Shown here: in pieces, positions 18,783 to 26,405 of the stretch | How positions within the stretch are numbered: position 1 is the first letter of the stretch | How the letters are laid out: each line of letters begins with the position of its first letter | Assembly: GCA_013373425.1 (NCBI GenBank) | Contig: JABXHW010000032.1 | Span: 1 to 64,000 of the forward strand | Direction of reading: 5' to 3' | Source of the DNA: Flavobacteriia bacterium | GTDB lineage: Bacteria; Bacteroidota; Bacteroidia; Flavobacteriales; Schleiferiaceae | Length of the DNA: 64,000 bases | The notes under the pieces: model-generated | Database searches by the model: none | Told to the model about the DNA's origin: nothing | What the model saw: only the letters and a program-made list of their open reading frames with translations | Position numbers and translations under genes: made by a program

Positions 18783-19151
18783 ATGGAAGAGCATATTATT
18801 GATGGACCGGATCAATCTAAGTCGAACGGTCTCACAGAGGCCCTTGCTTGGTGGGAGAAAAAGCGACTGCTGTACAATGTAATTGTTGGAATTTCAGGCC
18901 TTTTCACGCTATTCAGCCTCAGTGGAGATTTCGGCGTATCCGAGTTACTGATTGGCGCACTCTTTTTTGGAATTGGAGCTAATGCATTTTATTCTTTGGG
19001 GTTTCTTCTTGAGTCCTGGAATCATCATTACCTCAAAAACAGCATTAAGTTTGAATCCGTGAGACTGCCGCTATTTCTACTTGGATTGATCTTTTCGGTG
19101 GGACTCACCTTGCTATTGGCATTCGCTGGCTTCAGTGTGGCTGGAATGTAA
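18783..19151 (+). CDS. Three- or four-helix small membrane protein
   Basis: 122 residues with hydrophobic segments at residues ~31-48, ~52-75 and ~95-120 and a polar N-terminal tail of about 28 residues. It follows the 17976 gene by 9 bases. Function unknown. Confidence 0.6.
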   Translation: MEEHIIDGPDQSKSNGLTEALAWWEKKRLLYNVIVGISGLFTLFSLSGDFGVSELLIGALFFGIGANAFYSLGFLLESWNHHYLKNSIKFESVRLPLFLLGLIFSVGLTLLLAFAGFSVAGM

Positions 19152-19180
19152 AGTGGAGTTGTAGGTCACTGAGGAGAGTC

Positions 19181-19203
19181 GCCAGTTGCCAGTTGCCAGT
19201 TGC
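19181..19203. repeat. Short heptad array (GCCAGTT)
   Basis: Three copies of GCCAGTT in a row between the 18783 and 19245 genes. Confidence 0.75.
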
Positions 19204-19244
19204 TAAATTTCCGTACCTTCTCATTATCACCAACCCCCTCTCTC

Positions 19245-19760
19245 GTGAAACGAATATTCACAACCTGCCTCTTCCTCTGCTGCAGTCTTGTCGGTCACGG
19301 ACAAATATCCATACCTGTAAGTCGTGATGTACTGAAGAATAGTCTACAACTCAATTTAGCGGGAGACGCCTCCCTCCTTTCTTTTCACTACGATAGGCTA
19401 TTTGAGGTGAGTAAAGGATTCATGCTCAGTACGAAGTTCGGAGTCGGAATTAATCAGGAATTCAGAATCTGTTTTGGAGGGTGCTACGATGCTGCTGAAC
19501 TGTACACGACCTTTCCACATCACCTAACCGCAATCTTAGGTGGCGGCCGACATACCGTCGAACTCGGATTTGGCGGCACCTACCTCAGCGGCAACACTAC
19601 CGAACCTTATTTCTTCTATCCCACTTTAGGTTATCGATTACTTCCCCTTGGCAACATGCAATCTACCTTCAGAGCTTTCGTTCAATTCCCTGTAAGTGGA
19701 TTTGAGACGGAAGACATTCTGTTCATTCCCGTTGGGATTAGCTTTGGGTTTGGGTTTTAA
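19245..19760 (+). CDS. Secreted beta-barrel-like protein, unknown function
   Basis: 171 residues from a GTG at 19245, which puts the signal peptide (VKRIFTTCLFLCCSLVGHGQ) right at the start; a TTG at 19200 is in frame but lies in the repeat. The mature part has alternating strands (LQLNLAGDASLLSFHYDRLF, FMLSTKFGVGINQEF, HTVELGFGGTYLSG, TFRAFVQFPV) and ends in a Phe (GISFGFGF), as many outer-membrane barrels do. Probably a small outer-membrane protein. Confidence 0.6.
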   Translation: MKRIFTTCLFLCCSLVGHGQISIPVSRDVLKNSLQLNLAGDASLLSFHYDRLFEVSKGFMLSTKFGVGINQEFRICFGGCYDAAELYTTFPHHLTAILGGGRHTVELGFGGTYLSGNTTEPYFFYPTLGYRLLPLGNMQSTFRAFVQFPVSGFETEDILFIPVGISFGFGF

Positions 19761-19775
19761 ACTTCACCTCGTCTA

Positions 19776-20402
19776 ATGGAATTAACAGATAGGGATAGAC
19801 TCCACTTTTACACCTTGATGGCATTAGCATGTTCAGGAATTGTCATTTGGTATGAAGCGGATAATTATATCAAGGACAGTTGGTTTGCATTCGATTTTAT
19901 TGTCACTATAGGTGTTTTCGTATCAATTCTAGTTCTTGGAGTGCCGGCGTTCATTTACTCGCGTAGATCACTAAAAACTACAGGCAATAAGTGGTTTAAT
20001 CTGCCCATAAATATTCTCATTGTAGGCGTAATAACGGCTACGGCATTAGAAATTGCGATTAAGGTGAAATCCTCTCGTCCAGTAATTCTATGGGCACATT
20101 ATGATGGGGGTGTTAACGGAGTTACATTGAAGCTGTACGACAACGGGACCTATGAAATCGAAAACTACAGCTTCCTTGGCGGTGATTACCACCGAGGAGA
20201 ATACAGCATTGTAGAAGACACAATTTATCTGGTCAAGGAACACCATTCCGAAATTGACTTCATTGAGAGAAAACTGGTAATCACCCCTGAGAAGGTCCTT
20301 TTTGAACTCAATGAAGAAGGCGAGTATGATGATGATTATATTTCAATGCGGATTATTCGCATGGATAGTGTTTACTCCAATCAATTAAGAGCACCTCAAT
20401 AG
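19776..20402 (+). CDS. Membrane protein with C-terminal soluble domain, unknown function
   Basis: 208 residues. Three hydrophobic helices (residues ~9-25, ~35-57, ~71-90), then a ~115-residue soluble beta-rich part with many acidic residues (WAHYDGGVNGVTLKLYDNGTYEIENYSFLGGDYHRGEYSIVEDTIYL). The latter resembles small lipocalin-like domains of Bacteroidota unknowns. It starts 15 bases after the 19245 stop. Confidence 0.6.
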   Translation: MELTDRDRLHFYTLMALACSGIVIWYEADNYIKDSWFAFDFIVTIGVFVSILVLGVPAFIYSRRSLKTTGNKWFNLPINILIVGVITATALEIAIKVKSSRPVILWAHYDGGVNGVTLKLYDNGTYEIENYSFLGGDYHRGEYSIVEDTIYLVKEHHSEIDFIERKLVITPEKVLFELNEEGEYDDDYISMRIIRMDSVYSNQLRAPQ

Positions 20403-20407
20403 AAAGT

Positions 20408-20935
20408 ATGGATACAAGGAGGCCCCTCAATCTACTTCTGATCATTGTCACCGTTGCCGCAGTGTCATCTGCCCTTTACTACTAGAATCGATGGCATTCC
20501 GATAATAATGAACTCATGGAGGTGGATATCATGACTCAATTGGCCTACCGTGATTTGATAGATCTAGAAATTGAGCTTGTTGATTCAACAATACAAGAGC
20601 TAGATATGCTGCTGGATAACTTTTATGAGGAAATGATTCTATATACTGGCGGCTACACTTGGGATTCGAATGGTGCTACAAGCTTTGACAAGACAAGTTA
20701 CACAGATGACGTTCTCATCGATTCAGGATACCGACAAGCCATAATGACCAGACTTGTTCGCATTCAAAATCTTCATACTGAAAACAAGTATCACCGCTAC
20801 TGTGATTTCTTACTGGAAAACTACTGGAGGAGCCGAGAAACTGACATATCAGTAACGAGACTAACATATCGAATTCTTCACACCAGAATGCTGCTCCGGC
20901 TCATGAACAAGGAAATGGTACAGTCAATAAAGTAA
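20408..20935 (+). pseudogene. Membrane-anchored unknown protein interrupted by an in-frame TAG
   Basis: An ATG at 20408 opens a frame MDTRRPLNLLLIIVTVAAVSSALYY, a typical N-terminal anchor or signal, broken by a TAG at 20483-20485 (codon 26). The same frame then continues without further stops through NRWHSDNNELMEVDIM to 20935, about 150 more codons. Translation from the internal ATG at 20516 alone would give a 139-residue protein without anchor. The simplest reading is a recent nonsense mutation of a 175-residue protein; amber readthrough or a sequencing error are alternatives. The downstream part is helical (LIDLEIELVDSTIQELDMLLDNFYEEMIL). No family recognised. Confidence 0.65.
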
Positions 20936-21457
20936 GCAAGGATGCCCTTGAGCACTTAGGAACCTAGTGCGTAGTAGACCGTATGACTCCAAGTATCCTG
21001 AAAGGTGGGCAGGTGCGCAGGAACGCAGGTCGGCAGGTGACGAAATATCACCTTCACGGTTTCATCAGATGGATTTGCAGCATACATATGTCCTATTGAA
21101 CAGCATGCCAAGTACTCACTCCAACTATGTCGTGCACAGGTATGCAGGTACGCGGGTCGGCAGGTGACGAAATATCACCTTCACGGTTTCATCAGATGCA
21201 TTTGCAGCATACATATGCCCTATTGAACAGCATGCTCAGCACTCACTCCAACCAGTATTCTGTAAGGTGGGCAGGTGCGCAGGAACGCAGGTGCTGAGGA
21301 AGTGTAATCTCGCCTTCAGGGTTTCAAAGGATACATCCATCCTGGTTAATCGTCAGCTTAGTACTCTCTCCAACCGGTATTCAGTATCCAGTATTCAGTA
21401 TCCGCCTCACCTTCACCAATCTGTTCCAGTACCCAGTACCTAGAACCCAGCACCACT
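20936..21457. repeat. 522-bp gene-free gap: three 127-135-bp tandem copies plus octads and heptads
   Basis: Copies begin at 21029, 21156 and 21291. Copies 1 and 2 share a ~95-base core almost identically (GGTGACGAAATATCACC, which can form a small hairpin, then CTTCACGGTTTCATCAGATG, then GCAGCATACATATG). Copy 3 is clearly diverged (keeps CTTCA-GGTTTCA and CTCTCTCCAACC). Octads such as GTGGGCAG, GTGCGCAG and GTCGGCAG link the copies. After copy 3 come heptads of the CAGTATC / CCAGTAC type (21376-21454), which reach the stop of the next gene. No coding sequence is supported here. Confidence 0.8.
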
Positions 21458-21838
21458 TCACTCCCTAACATATTTATGATCACACCGCTCAATACACGTA
21501 TACTCAAGTATAATCTCATCCCCAAACGATTGAAAACGAAGTGTAGAAGAGCAATCGTCTGACATGATTAGAAGATCGTCTGATGAATAGACGCCACTCG
21601 TTGGGTTATCGGTACTCAACGTAGGCACACACATATTCCCGTTGCACATCACGCGGCCATCCGCGTAAAAAGTCAGCGTTTTGTCGCTGTCCACTTCTGT
21701 GAAATAGCCATTGCCATCGCCAGGATCGGCATAGACTTGCACAAGGTGATACTGACCAATAATGCGGTTCTCCCCTCCTCGCTTACACCCTGTGAAGAGC
21801 AACGTACTGATAGAGAGAATGACTAATAACCGTTTCAT
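21458..21838 (-). CDS. Small lipoprotein, lipocalin-like
   Basis: 126 residues. Lipoprotein signal MKRLLVILSISTLLFTGC with Cys18. The mature part reads GQYHLVQVYADPGDG, KTLTFYADGRVMCNGNMC, SGVYSSDDLLIM and CSSTLRFQSFGDEIILEYTC, the strand pattern of lipocalin-like Bacteroidota lipoproteins, with probable disulphides. Ligand unknown. Convergent with the repeat-filled gap. Confidence 0.7.
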   Translation of the reverse strand: MKRLLVILSISTLLFTGCKRGGENRIIGQYHLVQVYADPGDGNGYFTEVDSDKTLTFYADGRVMCNGNMCVPTLSTDNPTSGVYSSDDLLIMSDDCSSTLRFQSFGDEIILEYTCIERCDHKYVRE

Positions 21839-21963
21839 GTTGATGTGATGTGGGTTCTTATTAAGATACGAAAAAAGCGGGGAAAAGTTGTCTCGACGTG
21901 GGGAGGTGGGGAAGTGTTGAGGTAGGTATAAAAGTGTATCTTAGGGTGAGTAAGGTTTTGATC

Positions 21964-22152
21964 ATGAAAGTAGTTCTCTCATTTGGCTTTTGTTTGCTCT
22001 CGATATTTACGTTCGAAAAAGATAGCCCATGGGGCTTCATAATTGGCGGAACAAGCGCTTATGGAGCAACCTACATAACCAGCCTACTTCCAAGATCAAC
22101 TCGCCATATTTTTCTACCCAGTGCCTACATTGGTGCGACCTATAAACTATGA
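21964..22152 (+). CDS. Small membrane-associated protein, possibly coupled to next gene
   Basis: 62 residues from the ATG at 21964: a hydrophobic start (MKVVLSFGFCLLSIFTF) and a Gly/Ser-rich remainder. Its TGA overlaps the next ATG in the arrangement ATGA, which suggests translational coupling, the best evidence that it is real. No family recognised. Confidence 0.4.
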   Translation: MKVVLSFGFCLLSIFTFEKDSPWGFIIGGTSAYGATYITSLLPRSTRHIFLPSAYIGATYKL

Positions 22153-22868
22153 GATTACCCTTCCCCATCTTCTTACTTGTTTTCTGCTCGTACTCCATAC
22201 AAGCCCAAGAATTCAATTCAAAGTATGATCTGGATTCAGTGTATCAGTCGCTATCCGTTCCAAACCAAGAGCAGTACGACTCGTTATTTAATAGCAGTGA
22301 TAGGGAGTTCAAAGAGTTCTTGGTCTTCATGCTAACGATGCCTAGAAGCAGTCAAGCCCAACTCATAGAGAATTATCAACGCAAGAATGATGAGATAGCA
22401 GCTCTCACCACATACTTCAAGTCTATTGTTCCAGATAGCGTTTCGGTTAGGATTGAATTTTCACCTGAAGATGAAATATGGTCTATGCCCGCATCTCTTG
22501 ATTTCTTCATCCAAACTCCAAACTCCAACCAACGTCGTGGAAATTGGAACTTGGAATACGGCAATGCAGAACTAGACTCCTTGCTTGCAGAGTTAGACTG
22601 GAATTATCAGACGCTTGAGGACCTTAAGGGGTATCTAGATAGAGCGAACTGCATTTCTATAGAATACGACGAATACTATTCTGTGGGGTATTCGCGAAGT
22701 GGTATGGGCAAATACTACTACCGTATCTATGAGCAAGAGTTATCGGAGGCCGAAATTGACCGGCTTGTAGACGACTGTATTCTCAGATACTACAGTAATT
22801 CAGTCTTATTAGAATATGGAAGCGGTGCAACAGGTTCGCTATGCTTTCCTGATCCAATTGCTGAGTAA
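22149..22868 (+). CDS. Secreted protein, unknown function
   Basis: 239 residues with a signal peptide (MRLPFPIFLLVFCSYSIQAQ). The mature protein is acidic and Tyr/Ser/Gln-rich with helical segments (SSQAQLIENYQRKNDEIAALTTYFKSI). No motif recognised. Coupled to the small gene before it. It ends five bases before the convergent methyltransferase. Confidence 0.6.
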   Translation: MRLPFPIFLLVFCSYSIQAQEFNSKYDLDSVYQSLSVPNQEQYDSLFNSSDREFKEFLVFMLTMPRSSQAQLIENYQRKNDEIAALTTYFKSIVPDSVSVRIEFSPEDEIWSMPASLDFFIQTPNSNQRRGNWNLEYGNAELDSLLAELDWNYQTLEDLKGYLDRANCISIEYDEYYSVGYSRSGMGKYYYRIYEQELSEAEIDRLVDDCILRYYSNSVLLEYGSGATGSLCFPDPIAE

Positions 22869-22872
22869 CCCC

Positions 22873-23475
22873 CTACTTATCTACCTTTTCGATAGCGAAC
22901 TGAGTGCCTTTGAAGAAAGTTCTTCCAATGGATCCTTTCTTTTCCTCAATGAATTCATCCACTGCTTTCATCACACCGTCTTTCCACCATCCATGGTCGT
23001 GATAGTCGTCTCCAGTGATGTATCCACCCACCTTTACTTTACCCCAAGAAGCCTTGAGGTCCTCTACCACAAATTCATAGGTATGATCGCCGTCGATATA
23101 TACCCAGTCTAAGCTCTCGTCCTCAAAGGATAGCAAGCCTTCTTTAGAGGGGCTTCTTTTAATCTCAACTTGTCCGGCTTGAATCTGGCTTTTAAATCTA
23201 TTCGCAACGCTGTCGTGGATTTCGTCCATCATCGCCTGACTCCCTTTCGAACCTCCATACCATGCGTTCTCGTAATCAGCTACGTACATGTATGGATCTA
23301 CAAGGGTTATTTTCTTTGGTGATGTCTTTTGCAGAATCTTTTGAGTGAAATCGCCTTTCCAAGAACCTATTTCGGCGCAAACTCCATTCTTAGGCATCTG
23401 ACTTAACAGATAATTGCGGGGATCAGAATTGGGGTTGATGGTGCGCTTTACTTTGCGGATAATCTTGCTAATCAT
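22873..23475 (-). CDS. Class I SAM-dependent methyltransferase (Methyltransf_24 type)
   Basis: 200 residues. SAM motif CAEIGSWKGDFTQKIL near residues 33-48, ITLVDPY as the acidic strand, and the family hallmark SLDWVYIDGDHTYEFVVEDLKASWGKVKVGGYITGDDYHDHGWWKDGV with its metal-binding-type D-G-D-H. Such enzymes often methylate sugars or nucleotide-linked glycans, but the substrate here is unknown. The 209 bases upstream hold a short hairpin (CTGGGA-N5-TCCCAG, 23507-23523) and nothing else I can name. Confidence 0.85.
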   Translation of the reverse strand: MISKIIRKVKRTINPNSDPRNYLLSQMPKNGVCAEIGSWKGDFTQKILQKTSPKKITLVDPYMYVADYENAWYGGSKGSQAMMDEIHDSVANRFKSQIQAGQVEIKRSPSKEGLLSFEDESLDWVYIDGDHTYEFVVEDLKASWGKVKVGGYITGDDYHDHGWWKDGVMKAVDEFIEEKKGSIGRTFFKGTQFAIEKVDK

Positions 23476-23684
23476 GCTCTTGAGCTCTTTCTTTCTTCAG
23501 TTCATTCTGGGAAGAACTCCCAGTCGATGCGGAAAGGTACAACTCGAGACTTAAACATTCCCGGTGTGATTTTAGATTTCGATAGCCTCCGTTGAAACAA
23601 CGTAACTTGTCCCATCAAAATCTTTACAAATCGCAAGCAACCATTTTGGGGACTGCGGCGTAAAGGGTAGCAAAGCGAAAAAAA

Positions 23685-24233
23685 GTGTCGTTGAATTCAC
23701 CATCTGACTTAATCCGCGTCATCGAAGCCTGCAGGGCCAATGATCGACTTGCCCAGAAGGAGCTGTATCAGCACTTCTACGGCTATGGAATGAGTGTGGC
23801 CTTCCGCTATGTGAACGACCGCGAAGATGCTGTGGAAATTCTGAACACCTCTTTCGTTAAGATATTCAAGAATATCGGTACATACGATCTCGACAAACCG
23901 TTGAAACCCTGGATTCGAAGAATTATGGTCAATACTGCCATCGATTTCCTTCGCGTACGCAAACGCATCGCGGACCAAGGAGATATTGAGATGGCACCGG
24001 AGCCAGGCGCAGAGGAAACCATTACTGGTGCCCTGGCCTATGAAGAGATCCTCAAGCTGATTCAGCAATTGAGCCCATCGTACCGAACCGTATTTAACCT
24101 CTTCGTGATTGAGGGATACAAGCACGAAGAAATTGCCGACATGCTCAATATTTCAGTGGGCACGTCGAAGTCGAATTTGTTTAAGGCCAAAGCTCACCTG
24201 CGTGAAGCCTTGGCGAAACTGGAGGCCGAATGA
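23685..24233 (+). CDS. ECF-type RNA polymerase sigma factor
   Basis: 182 residues from a GTG at 23685. Sigma region 2 (LYQHFYGYGMSVAFRYVNDREDAVEILNTSFVKIFKNI, KPWIRRIMVNTAIDFLRVRKR) and region 4 (LIQQLSPSYRTVFNLFVIEGYKHEEIADMLNISVGTSKSNLFKAKAHLREAL) are clear; no other domains. Directs transcription of an unknown regulon. Its stop overlaps the next ATG (ATGA), so it is translationally coupled to the membrane-anchored barrel protein, the likely partner or anti-sigma factor. Confidence 0.93.
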   Translation: MSLNSPSDLIRVIEACRANDRLAQKELYQHFYGYGMSVAFRYVNDREDAVEILNTSFVKIFKNIGTYDLDKPLKPWIRRIMVNTAIDFLRVRKRIADQGDIEMAPEPGAEETITGALAYEEILKLIQQLSPSYRTVFNLFVIEGYKHEEIADMLNISVGTSKSNLFKAKAHLREALAKLEAE

Positions 24234-25462
24234 GTGAGCACGATCAAATGGAAGAATTCTTCCGCGATCGAGCGGAGAATTATGATTACCCTTTTAATGA
24301 AAGGGACTGGGAGGCTTTGGAAGCAAGACTGGATCGAGAGATGCCAACGAGAGGCGGTAATTTCTGGGGACAAGTTCTTGCCGGTATACTAATCATTAGC
24401 TTGCCTTGGTGGCCTTGGACACAAGACCAACCCACTCCGCTCGTAAAGAGTACAAACAGTATTACTACTGTGACTACACCGACGATCTTGGAAGAAAATC
24501 CGTCGAGTACACCATTGGAAGCAACAACAGAAACCCATGCATCGCCGGATGCCATGAGCAGCCCCATAGCAACTTCTGAGGTTAGCACTCCATTGAATCA
24601 AAATGAAATCAACACTCCTAGGGCATCCGAGAATGCCTCCGGGAATACAAGTAATGCACTTTCAATTGGTAATGCCGTTCAACGCAGTTCCTTTGTTCCA
24701 TTAGAACAAGAGCGATTGGGTTTTGCACAACACACTGTATTGTCTTCACCTTTCCGCGTTCCGAACTACTACACACCTTCAGTTAAAGGTGATTACACTT
24801 CATCAAGCACCCCAAGCAAGTCGAAACTACCATCTACTTCAGACGAGGCTGTGGTAGAAATTCCTAAAGAACGCGATTGGCAGGTATTCCGCCCGTATGT
24901 AGCACTTGGCATGGAGTACGCCGGTACCCAAATGAATAACTCGCCACAGCTCGGATACAGAGCGGGAGCTGGAATTCAAATTCAACCGCTCCGTCAGTTT
25001 AGCTTGAGTCTTGGAGTGAATTATGCGAACATCGGCTATACAGCATACGAACGTGAATTCTATCCAGACCAAGAAGTGTATACCAGCATTGTAAACGCTC
25101 AATACGAGCACATCAGCTGGGCCGACGGAACATGCACCATGTGGGAAGTTCCTGTAGTTGTACGCTGGCATCCAACGCGTTGGTTGAATGTGGGAACCGG
25201 ACTTAGAAGCTACATCATTGCGCGTGAGGAGTATGACCTATATGTAAGCTCACAATATGCACCAGTGCAAAAATCGACGGTTGTATACGAAGAAAACCAC
25301 TCTGCCCTTTGGGCGCACTGGACGATTAATGCCGGGTTCCAGATTCCTTTGGGAAGTGATTATCTAGAAATACAGCCCTTCTATCAAATTCCACTTCGTG
25401 GCTTGGGAACTGGGAATGTAGAATGGCACAGTGCAGGGGTGTCTTTGCGATACCTATTCTGA
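24230..25462 (+). CDS. Anti-sigma-like protein with membrane anchor and C-terminal beta-barrel
   Basis: 410 residues in three parts. Residues 1-45: a short acidic cytoplasmic segment (FFRDRAENYDYPFNERDWEALEARLDREM) of the sort seen in Bacteroidota anti-sigma partners. Residues ~46-62: one membrane helix (GQVLAGILIISLPWWPW). Residues ~65-215: a low-complexity Ser/Thr/Pro/Asn linker. Residues ~218-410: an outer-membrane beta-barrel-type domain (YVALGMEYAGT, YRAGAGIQIQPL, FSLSLGVNYANIGYT, VPVVVRWHPTRWLNVGTGLRSYI) ending in Phe. It could span the envelope and pass an outer-membrane signal to the coupled sigma factor; that role is inferred. Confidence 0.75.
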   Translation: MSEHDQMEEFFRDRAENYDYPFNERDWEALEARLDREMPTRGGNFWGQVLAGILIISLPWWPWTQDQPTPLVKSTNSITTVTTPTILEENPSSTPLEATTETHASPDAMSSPIATSEVSTPLNQNEINTPRASENASGNTSNALSIGNAVQRSSFVPLEQERLGFAQHTVLSSPFRVPNYYTPSVKGDYTSSSTPSKSKLPSTSDEAVVEIPKERDWQVFRPYVALGMEYAGTQMNNSPQLGYRAGAGIQIQPLRQFSLSLGVNYANIGYTAYEREFYPDQEVYTSIVNAQYEHISWADGTCTMWEVPVVVRWHPTRWLNVGTGLRSYIIAREEYDLYVSSQYAPVQKSTVVYEENHSALWAHWTINAGFQIPLGSDYLEIQPFYQIPLRGLGTGNVEWHSAGVSLRYLF

Positions 25463-26377
25463 CACAATCAGCAGGCGCTGGTCAACACGGATCTCTATCC
25501 ACTTGCCACTGGCAACGGGTAGAGATCTTTCTTTTTCATAGGGCACTTTAAGATCCGACAGCTTCACCTCATCCGGACGAAACCACAGCTTCCCTTCTAC
25601 TAAAGGCTTCTCTAGCTTACCGTCGAGCAGTGCCCTATTCTCCTCTTCCGAGAGGATGTTTACCACACCGAAAAGTCGAGCAGTCTCTAGAGTGTTAGGT
25701 TGATGAAATAACTCCTCAGCAGGTCCTGATTCGATGATTGATCCATCCTTGAAAACGACAATCTCATCGGCAAAGCGTAAGGCATCCACAGGATCATGTA
25801 AGACGGAGATGGTCGTCGTTTTTTCCTTTTCAAAAAGTACTCGCAAAGAAGGAATGAACTCGTGCTTGTGAATGGGATCTAAGTTTGAAAATGGCTCGTC
25901 CATCAACAACACTTCAGGTTCAGCCAATAAGGTTTGAGCTAGCGCTACACGTTGCAACTGACCACCGCTTAGCTGTAGCGCCTTCCTCTGCCCTAATTCT
26001 TCTAATGACAGTTCCTCCAGCCATTTCTCAATGCGCTTGGCGCGCTCCTCATCTTCATGAGAGAGGATGTACTTTCTCAAGTTTTCTACCACGCTGAGGT
26101 GTGGATCCTGTCCAAAATCTTGTCGGACTAGCTTAATGGTGTCATTTCCGGGAACCAAGCGTTCCTTGGCGCCTTTTACCTTCTCATCTTTCCATGTGAT
26201 CTCACCGCCATCTGGCTGAAGTAGTCCAGCGAGGAGCTTTAGAAAGGTGGTTTTTCCACTACCCGACCTACCCACGATAGCGAGTCGAGAACCCGCAGCA
26301 CAACTCCACTCTGGGACGTTCAGCTGAAAATCGCTGTTGTTGGAATAGGAATACTTTAAATCTCGAACCTCAAGCAT
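25454..26377 (-). CDS. ABC transporter ATP-binding protein
   Basis: 307 residues. Walker A GRSGSGKTT, Q-loop VRQDFGQ, signature LSGGQLQR, Walker B VLLMDEP, D-loop SNLD and H-loop ISVLHD. The ~75 residues after the core (FGVVNILSEEENRALLDG, LWFRPDEVKL) resemble a TOBE-like extension, as in importer ATPases for anions or sugars. No permease or binding-protein gene is adjacent, so the substrate is unknown. It overlaps the barrel gene by 9 bp tail to tail. Confidence 0.85.
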   Translation of the reverse strand: MLEVRDLKYSYSNNSDFQLNVPEWSCAAGSRLAIVGRSGSGKTTFLKLLAGLLQPDGGEITWKDEKVKGAKERLVPGNDTIKLVRQDFGQDPHLSVVENLRKYILSHEDEERAKRIEKWLEELSLEELGQRKALQLSGGQLQRVALAQTLLAEPEVLLMDEPFSNLDPIHKHEFIPSLRVLFEKEKTTTISVLHDPVDALRFADEIVVFKDGSIIESGPAEELFHQPNTLETARLFGVVNILSEEENRALLDGKLEKPLVEGKLWFRPDEVKLSDLKVPYEKERSLPVASGKWIEIRVDQRLLIVSE

Positions 26378-26405
26378 GGGGCGAATTTACACCTTGTTTA
26401 GAGGA

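Noticed and set aside
20967-21167. 66-codon frame over the tandem repeats
   Set aside because: It is composed of the repeat units themselves and has no start context or homologous pattern.
20936-21457. Integron or attachment-site array
   Set aside because: No integrase or recombinase gene, no attC-like core sites and no cassette genes between the copies.
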